Of a stretch of DNA of 10,624 bases, positions 7,475 through 10,624 are shown piece by piece. The first letter of the stretch is position 1. Each line of letters opens with the position of its first letter. Position numbers and translations under genes: made by a program. The notes under the pieces were generated by a model. That model was not told the origin of the DNA and searched no databases. It was given only the letters and a program-made list of their open reading frames with translations. The stretch lies in NCBI GenBank assembly GCA_030631725.1, contig DAOVKO010000049.1, positions 1 through 10,624 of the forward strand, given 5' to 3'. Source of the DNA: Actinomycetes bacterium (GTDB lineage Bacteria; Planctomycetota; Phycisphaerae; JAACET01).

Positions 7475-7653
7475 CCCGGATTGCGAATTTAGGCAATTCG
7501 CATTTATTTTGGGTTGGTCCTTTCGCGGCTGATTTTGTACAGGAGAGCCCGATTTGCTGCTTTCACCCATCAGATTCAGCCGATTCTATACGTAACCGCT
7601 TACTCTGCAAGAGGTAATGTCAAATTTGGGCGATTCTATCTGGGAAATTCAGG
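7475..7653. mobile_element. 179-bp MITE-like insertion with 5-bp target duplication
   Basis: The segment lies between two copies of TTAGA (7470-7474 and 7654-7658). Its outer ends are CCCGGATT (7475-7482) and, on the complement, CCTGAATT (7653-7646), matching at 6 of 8 positions as imperfect terminal inverted repeats (CCYGRATT). It has no ORF of its own. The reading frame of the host gene is restored exactly when it is removed with one duplication copy, which is strong evidence for an insertion. Termini beginning CC with 4-5 bp duplications are known for IS1380-family elements such as ISEcp1, so a non-autonomous derivative of that family is a reasonable guess only. Confidence 0.75.
7482..7502. 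repeat. Subterminal palindrome inside the small insertion
   Basis: TGCGAATT (7482-7489) and AATTCGCA (7495-7502) form a perfect 8-bp inverted repeat around TAGGC, a few bases inside the left end of the 179-bp element. It could be a transposase recognition site or a folded end. The same element carries CGATTCTAT twice, at 7581-7589 and 7631-7639, exactly 50 bp apart. Confidence 0.6.
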
Positions 7654-7900
7654 TTAGATCAAGTCTATCGACCAGCTTGAGTAAGACATCGGGATTTACA
7701 GCGTCCGCTGAGGAAGTGAACAACTCCACCCCATCGAAGCCTGCAGCCTTCGCCTTGGCAAAAGAGATTTCCGCACCGTCCCAGTATATCCAAGGGCCAC
7801 CCTTCAAAGACGAAACAAACGAGACGGTAACGGATGACAGCATCAGAGTATTCCCGGTCAGCAACATCTAGGTACGACACATTCCTACGGTCAACAACAA

Positions 7901-8920
7901 TCAAGCATCGAGGTCAACGAGGATTTTGGTCACGGCTGCCGGATTTTCGCTCCACTGAGCTAAAGCTTTTCCGCCCTCAGCCAAAGGTACCACGCTGGTG
8001 ACGGCCTGGTCCACGGGGAAGCGGTCTGCTTCGAGCCACTCAATCACGCCAGGGAAGTCTCCCAGACAGTTTCGCGAACCGTAAATGTCCAACTCCTTTC
8101 TGACGAATAAGTCCGGGGGATACTCCAGCGAACCCTTGGCGTAGCCAATGTAGATCACGCGGCCTGTGTACATGACCTCTTCAACGGCAGAACGAAAAGT
8201 GGCTGGCAGTCCGACAGCTTCAATTATGACCTCTGGACCCTGGCCATCGGTCAACTCAGCCAGCGCTCTATGCAAATCAGTCTTAGCAGAATTAATGGTC
8301 TGGATAGCTCCGGCCTGACGGGCGATTTCCAGTTTGGCGTCGTCAATATCGATGGCCAGAACCTTGGCGCCCCTGGCCGACGAACCAGCCACAGCTCCTA
8401 GGCCCACCATGCCACAACCGATAATGGCCACAGTGTCAGAGGAACCGACTTGGCCGCGATCGACCGCGTGGAAGCCCACCGCCAGCGGCTCAACCAAGGC
8501 CAGAGACTTGACGGTAAGCTTTTCAGAAGGATAAAGCCGCTCCCAGGGAACCGTGATATAACGAGCCATGGCACCGGGCCGGCGGACACCCATAGTTCGA
8601 TTATCCTGGCAAGCATTCGGCCGGCCGTGCCTGCAAGAGCTACATTGGCCGCAATTCTCATAAGGCAAAACCGTAACGCGCATCCCGGGACACAATCTCT
8701 CGGGCACGTCTCGGCCAACTTGCTCGATGATGGCGCCTATCTCGTGCCCAAGAATCACCGGGTATTCCTGAAGGGTAAACGCCCCCCGGAAGGCATTCAA
8801 ATCACTCCCGCAAAGCCCAACCATACCCACACGGAGCAGGATCTCCCCTTTGGCCGGCACGGGCTGGTCGATATCTCGTAATTCGGTTTTACCCGGCTCA
8901 ACTATGTACAAAGCCTTCAT
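7901..8920 (-). CDS. Zinc-dependent MDR alcohol dehydrogenase (L-galactonate 5-dehydrogenase / sorbitol dehydrogenase-like)
   Basis: This 339-residue medium-chain dehydrogenase is complete. Catalytic zinc ligands are Cys37 (GLCGSD), His59 and Glu60 (GHE), with Glu144 in LVEPLAVG. Structural zinc cysteines are Cys90, 93, 96 and 104 in CGQCSSCRHGRPNAC. The Rossmann loop is GCGMVG (168-173) with Asp191 at the end of the second strand, favouring NAD over NADP. The C-terminal segment RKELDIYGSRNC...DF resembles the equivalent part of E. coli LgoD/RspB relatives, which oxidise hexonates such as L-galactonate to D-tagaturonate. With uxaE in the same window, that activity is an attractive but unproven assignment; sorbitol, threonine or other polyol dehydrogenase activity remains possible. 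ATG 8920 has no clear Shine-Dalgarno sequence; instead hairpins occupy the leader. It is the first gene of the - strand series. Confidence 0.85.
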   Translation of the reverse strand: MKALYIVEPGKTELRDIDQPVPAKGEILLRVGMVGLCGSDLNAFRGAFTLQEYPVILGHEIGAIIEQVGRDVPERLCPGMRVTVLPYENCGQCSSCRHGRPNACQDNRTMGVRRPGAMARYITVPWERLYPSEKLTVKSLALVEPLAVGFHAVDRGQVGSSDTVAIIGCGMVGLGAVAGSSARGAKVLAIDIDDAKLEIARQAGAIQTINSAKTDLHRALAELTDGQGPEVIIEAVGLPATFRSAVEEVMYTGRVIYIGYAKGSLEYPPDLFVRKELDIYGSRNCLGDFPGVIEWLEADRFPVDQAVTSVVPLAEGGKALAQWSENPAAVTKILVDLDA

Positions 8921-8933
8921 CTACGTAACCGTT

Positions 8934-8951
8934 CAGGCCCTTTGAGGCCTG
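8934..8951. promoter_or_regulatory. Leader hairpin next to the dehydrogenase start
   Basis: CAGGCC (8934-8939) and GGCCTG (8946-8951) form a perfect 6-bp stem with a 6-base loop, 14 bases upstream of the dehydrogenase ATG on the - strand. It occupies the zone just ahead of where a ribosome-binding site should be. There is no T-run after it in either direction, so it is not a simple intrinsic terminator. Confidence 0.45.
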
Positions 8952-8954
8952 CGG

Positions 8955-8993
8955 CGTCTTGCCTGACCGGGCAATGCACCCGGCGGTAAGACG
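8955..8993. promoter_or_regulatory. Larger two-part stem-loop in the dehydrogenase leader
   Basis: CGTCTTGCC (8955-8963) pairs with GGTAAGACG (8985-8993) except for one position, which can be a wobble pair on one strand. Inside it, CCGGG (8967-8971) pairs with CCCGG (8979-8983) around CAATGCA. The structure lies 35-73 bases upstream of the dehydrogenase ATG, downstream of the proposed promoter, and would be transcribed as part of the 5' leader. No T-run follows. It could regulate expression, stabilise mRNA or be a palindromic repeat; I do not recognise a known riboswitch. Confidence 0.5.
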
Positions 8994-9015
8994 TCAAATC
9001 CTCAATCTGTTTCGC

Positions 9016-9043
9016 AATATACACCTGCTCTGCTGTTTTGCAA
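9016..9043 (-). promoter_or_regulatory. Candidate sigma70-type promoter for the - strand operon
   Basis: On the - strand, TTGCAA (9043-9038) and TATATT (9021-9016) are separated by 16 bp, giving four and five matches to the consensus hexamers. Transcription would start near 9009 and give a leader of about 90 bases holding both hairpins before ATG 8920. CTGCT...AGCAG flanks the -35 region as a short inverted repeat. Confidence 0.45.
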
Positions 9044-9117
9044 GCAGTTTCTTTAATTGTTCTTCAACATTCAAGCGAAGGGCCTTTCGCGACGGATAAT
9101 GTGCATAACAACTCAAG

Positions 9118-9366
9118 ATGGAGTGGCCGATGGAACCTAGCAAGAAACAGTTTTATCTGCGACGGATCGCAGAGCTGGAGAAGCAGGTTGCCGAGCTTCT
9201 CGCCCAAGTGGCCAAGCTTAGCGAAGAGGTGACCAGGCTTTCCAAAAACTCGTCCAACTCCTCCAAGCCCCCGTTGTCTGATATCGTCAAGCCGCCCAAG
9301 CCCGACAATCCCAAAGGCCCTCGCCGCCAAGGAGGACAACCGGCGATTTCGACGGCTCATGTATGA
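9118..9366 (+). pseudogene. IS66-type transposase N-terminal fragment
   Basis: The ORF begins MEWPMEPSKKQF and continues with a leucine-rich coiled-coil-like helix (RIAELEKQVAELLAQVAKL, then SEEVTRL). It then shows the hallmark LSKNSSNSSKPPLSDIVKPP and a basic GPRRQGGQP segment, the standard N-terminus of IS66-type transposases, where it would be followed by GH and a cysteine-rich domain. Here the frame ends a few codons after GGQP at TGA 9364-9366, so this is only the first 80 or so residues of a protein normally several times longer. A near-palindrome, GCGAAGGGCCTTTCGC, lies upstream at 9075-9090. No clear ribosome-binding site is seen. Confidence 0.7.
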
Positions 9367-10096
9367 GGTTCTGGACCACGACCCCACCCATGAGGATATC
9401 AGGTCTTTCTTCCAATGCTTCCAAGAAGTGCTTGAGACTCGCGGACTTGAGCTTGAGGGCATCACAACCGACGCTTCTCCACTGTATCCGGAGCCTATTG
9501 TCACAGTCTCCGGGAACACAAAGCACCAAGTCTGCCAGTTCCATGTCATTATGGAAGTGAACAGGGCTATCCTCAAGGCTGCGGCGAAGATACGAAGAGA
9601 GTTCAAGAACAAGCGGCCCAAGGTTCCTCGGAGGCGTCCGTCCTCTAATGCCTCAAAGAAAGCTGTCCGCAGAAAGAAACGTCTTCAGAAGAAGAGCACA
9701 GATCTCTTTGAGTTCCGGTATCTTTTCGTCAAGCACACTTTGACTTCCAAAGAAAAGACGACACTTCAACACATTACCCGTGGTTTTTCGCAGTTGCGCA
9801 GTCTACGTTCCATTATGGATGAAGTCTATCGGCTTTTTGACCGCCGTTGCCGGACTGAAACAGCTCTTGAGAAACTGACCTCGCTTCGTCAACGCCTGCG
9901 GCGATTCAAAAGTCTTGAGAAAGCTCTCAAGAAGCTTTTCTCGCCCAATCTGGAGAAGGCGCTCACCTTCCTTGATGATTCCTTGCTGCCAGCCACATCC
10001 AACACAGTGGAGCGCGGCAACCGGCGCTGCCGCAAGATGCAGAAGAGTTGGCGTGGTCCAGGCCGAGGGGTGGGCCAAAATGTCGTTCCGTCCTAG
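9341..10096 (+). pseudogene. DDE transposase C-terminal part, joined out of frame to the preceding fragment
   Basis: The frame is readable from RRFRRLMYEVLDHDPTHEDIR (first in-frame ATG at 9359). Further features are GITTDASPLYPEP, a candidate catalytic Asp; NTKHQVCQFHVIMEV; a very basic segment rich in Lys and Arg; and LDDSLLPATSNTVERGNRR, with the candidate catalytic Glu. The first catalytic Asp and everything before it are absent. After RKMQKS (about 10047) the sequence stops looking like the family and ends at 10096, so the C-terminus is also lost. I recognise it as a transposase of a planctomycete-type DDE family but cannot name the IS family with certainty. It is either the other half of the IS66-type element after an internal deletion or a separate element. 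It should be inactive. Confidence 0.6.
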
Positions 10097-10294
10097 AATT
10101 TATGGGAAGCTAAGCAGTTGGGCGGTGCTTGTGCTTGATCAGCTCCGATCTAGCCCGACTGGCAGTTTCCGGTACGAAGGAAAATCTGAAACTGCTCCCA
10201 TCCTAAGGTTGAAAGACAGTTCGAGCAACCGCAATCCATCCAGCATCAATCCATTATTCACCGTCTTGGATGTTTGACAGTCTTGTCAGATGCA
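10097..10294. other. Unassigned DNA between transposase remnants, with one inverted repeat
   Basis: No gene is recognised here. GCAGTTTC (10162-10169) and GAAACTGC (10188-10195) form a perfect 8-bp inverted repeat with an 18-base loop. TGACA-GTCT-TGTCA (10275-10288) lies just beyond the 3' end of the next transposase gene and could be near an element boundary, but no partner end is in the window. Confidence 0.4.
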
Positions 10295-10624
10295 TCACGC
10301 GGCTTGACGATAGTAATGCTTAAGCAGCCCACCGAGCCAGTGCTTGCATCGAATCAGTCCCGCATCGAGCTCTCTCTCCTTCCGTGACGGGTCTTCGAGA
10401 ACCCCCAGTGGTCTATTACCTAGCCCTTGATGAGGCCGGTATTGGTTGTGGTAGGAGACATAGGTCTGAACGATGTAATCCAGTTGCCTGAGGCTGAAAC
10501 AGAAGAAAGTGTTCAGACACTCACGCTTTAGACTGCCGATCCACGACTCAACGAATGAATTTGCGATGGGTGCTTGGTACGGAGTCCGAACAGTGCCGCC
10601 ATCTGCGTGGCGAAAATACTCGTC
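10295..10624 (-). CDS. Integrase-core (rve) transposase, C-terminal part, runs off the window
   Basis: Read on the - strand from the window edge, the frame gives DEYFRHADGGTVRTPYQAP, then IANSFVESWIGSLKREC and LRQLDYIVQTYVSYHNQYR, and ends PHQGLGNRPLG plus about 40 more residues before TGA at 10297-10295. RTPYQAPIANSFVES followed by SLKRE, with the catalytic Glu of the DDE triad, and YHNQYRPHQGL are characteristic of the rve domain of IS3/IS481-type transposases. These 109 residues are the C-terminal third or so; the start lies beyond 10624. Within the window it is uninterrupted, so the full element could be intact. It reads toward the other transposase remnant. Confidence 0.8.
   Translation of the reverse strand, partial: DEYFRHADGGTVRTPYQAPIANSFVESWIGSLKRECLNTFFCFSLRQLDYIVQTYVSYHNQYRPHQGLGNRPLGVLEDPSRKERELDAGLIRCKHWLGGLLKHYYRQAA

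Larger units (their letters stand above)
6847..7867 (-). pseudogene. Sugar phosphate isomerase/epimerase (xylose-isomerase-like TIM barrel), interrupted by an insertion
   Basis: The N-terminal piece (7867-7654) reads SSVTVSFVSSLKGGPWIYWDG, then AAGFDGVELF and LLKLVDRLDLT, and stops at TGA 7651-7649. The frame resumes at about 7474 with LKISAVGTGAG, HLTSPDKDVRRRAGEFI, MIDFAGRL, IIGSMQGQ and EPLNRYETN. The metal-site segments DLFHMNIEE, VHFSDSNRR and SAEAL follow to the stop at 6847. Excising 7475-7653 plus one TTAGA copy joins VDRLDL to KISAVG in frame and gives 279 codons including the stop (278 residues), the usual family size. All catalytic-site segments are therefore intact and only the insertion disables the gene. 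The start at ATG 7867 follows an in-frame TAG directly; a Met 8 residues later is an alternative. The parent enzyme would isomerise or epimerise a keto-sugar or sugar acid. It lies 33 bp downstream of the MDR dehydrogenase gene. Confidence 0.85.

Noticed and set aside
7665..7904. 79-residue - strand frame starting above the isomerase fragment
   Set aside because: It overlaps the isomerase N-terminus in another frame; the family match is in the frame that starts at 7867.
7589..8931. TACGTAACCG present both in the small insertion (7589-7598) and next to the dehydrogenase start (8922-8931)
   Set aside because: A shared 10-mer is expected by chance in a window this size and its neighbours do not match.
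8955..8993. Leader stem-loop as an integron attC site or intrinsic terminator
   Set aside because: It lacks the RYYYAAC/GTTRRRY ends of attC and has no T-run on either strand.
9915..10277. 120-residue + strand frame after the transposase remnant
   Set aside because: The first half is a shadow of the transposase frame and the rest has no recognisable feature.
1..10624. CRISPR array, tRNA or rRNA genes
   Set aside because: No regularly spaced repeats, tRNA-like cloverleaf or rRNA sequence was seen on either strand by eye.

Overview
This window looks like an accessory carbohydrate-metabolism region of an environmental bacterium. The families present (UxaE-type tagaturonate epimerase, a galactokinase-like GHMP kinase, an Ldh_2 oxidoreductase, a xylose-isomerase-like TIM-barrel protein and decayed insertion sequences) would suit Planctomycetota or a relative. 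That is an impression from protein style; no marker gene fixes the taxonomy.

Layout. At the left (1-1467, + strand) is an intact uxaE with a GTG start, a good ribosome-binding site and two similar palindrome-like sites upstream. From 1520 to about 2535 lies debris: an IS1-InsA-like zinc-ribbon transposase piece with an in-frame TGA, a possible short lipoprotein sliver, and gene-poor DNA. From 8920 down to 2536 (- strand) runs an operon-like series: MDR zinc alcohol dehydrogenase, sugar isomerase/epimerase (broken), Ldh_2-family dehydrogenase, a decayed nitrilase-like gene preceded by a short unrelated-looking ORF, an NDP-sugar pyrophosphorylase-like nucleotidyltransferase (TTG start) and a GHMP sugar kinase (GTG start, overlapping its upstream gene by 4 bp). 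A plausible sigma70-type promoter (9016-9043) and two consecutive hairpins lie in front of the first gene. To the right (9118-10624) are remnants of at least two more transposases: an IS66-type N-terminus joined out of frame to the C-terminal part of a DDE transposase, and the 3' end of an rve-type (IS3/IS481-like) transposase running off the window.

How the genes may work together (inference). The MDR dehydrogenase carries features also seen in L-galactonate 5-dehydrogenase relatives, and UxaE interconverts tagaturonate and fructuronate, so oxidation of a hexonate to tagaturonate followed by epimerisation is a coherent route. The nucleotidyltransferase/GHMP-kinase pair has the same order as the two domains of bifunctional FKP-type sugar salvage enzymes and could activate a free sugar to an NDP-sugar.

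The clearest unusual structure is a 179-bp MITE-like insertion (7475-7653) inside the isomerase gene. It is flanked by a 5-bp duplication (TTAGA) and has short imperfect terminal inverted repeats. Removing it with one copy of the duplication restores an uninterrupted 278-residue reading frame. Several neighbours are also broken, so the locus appears to be decaying under mobile-element pressure.
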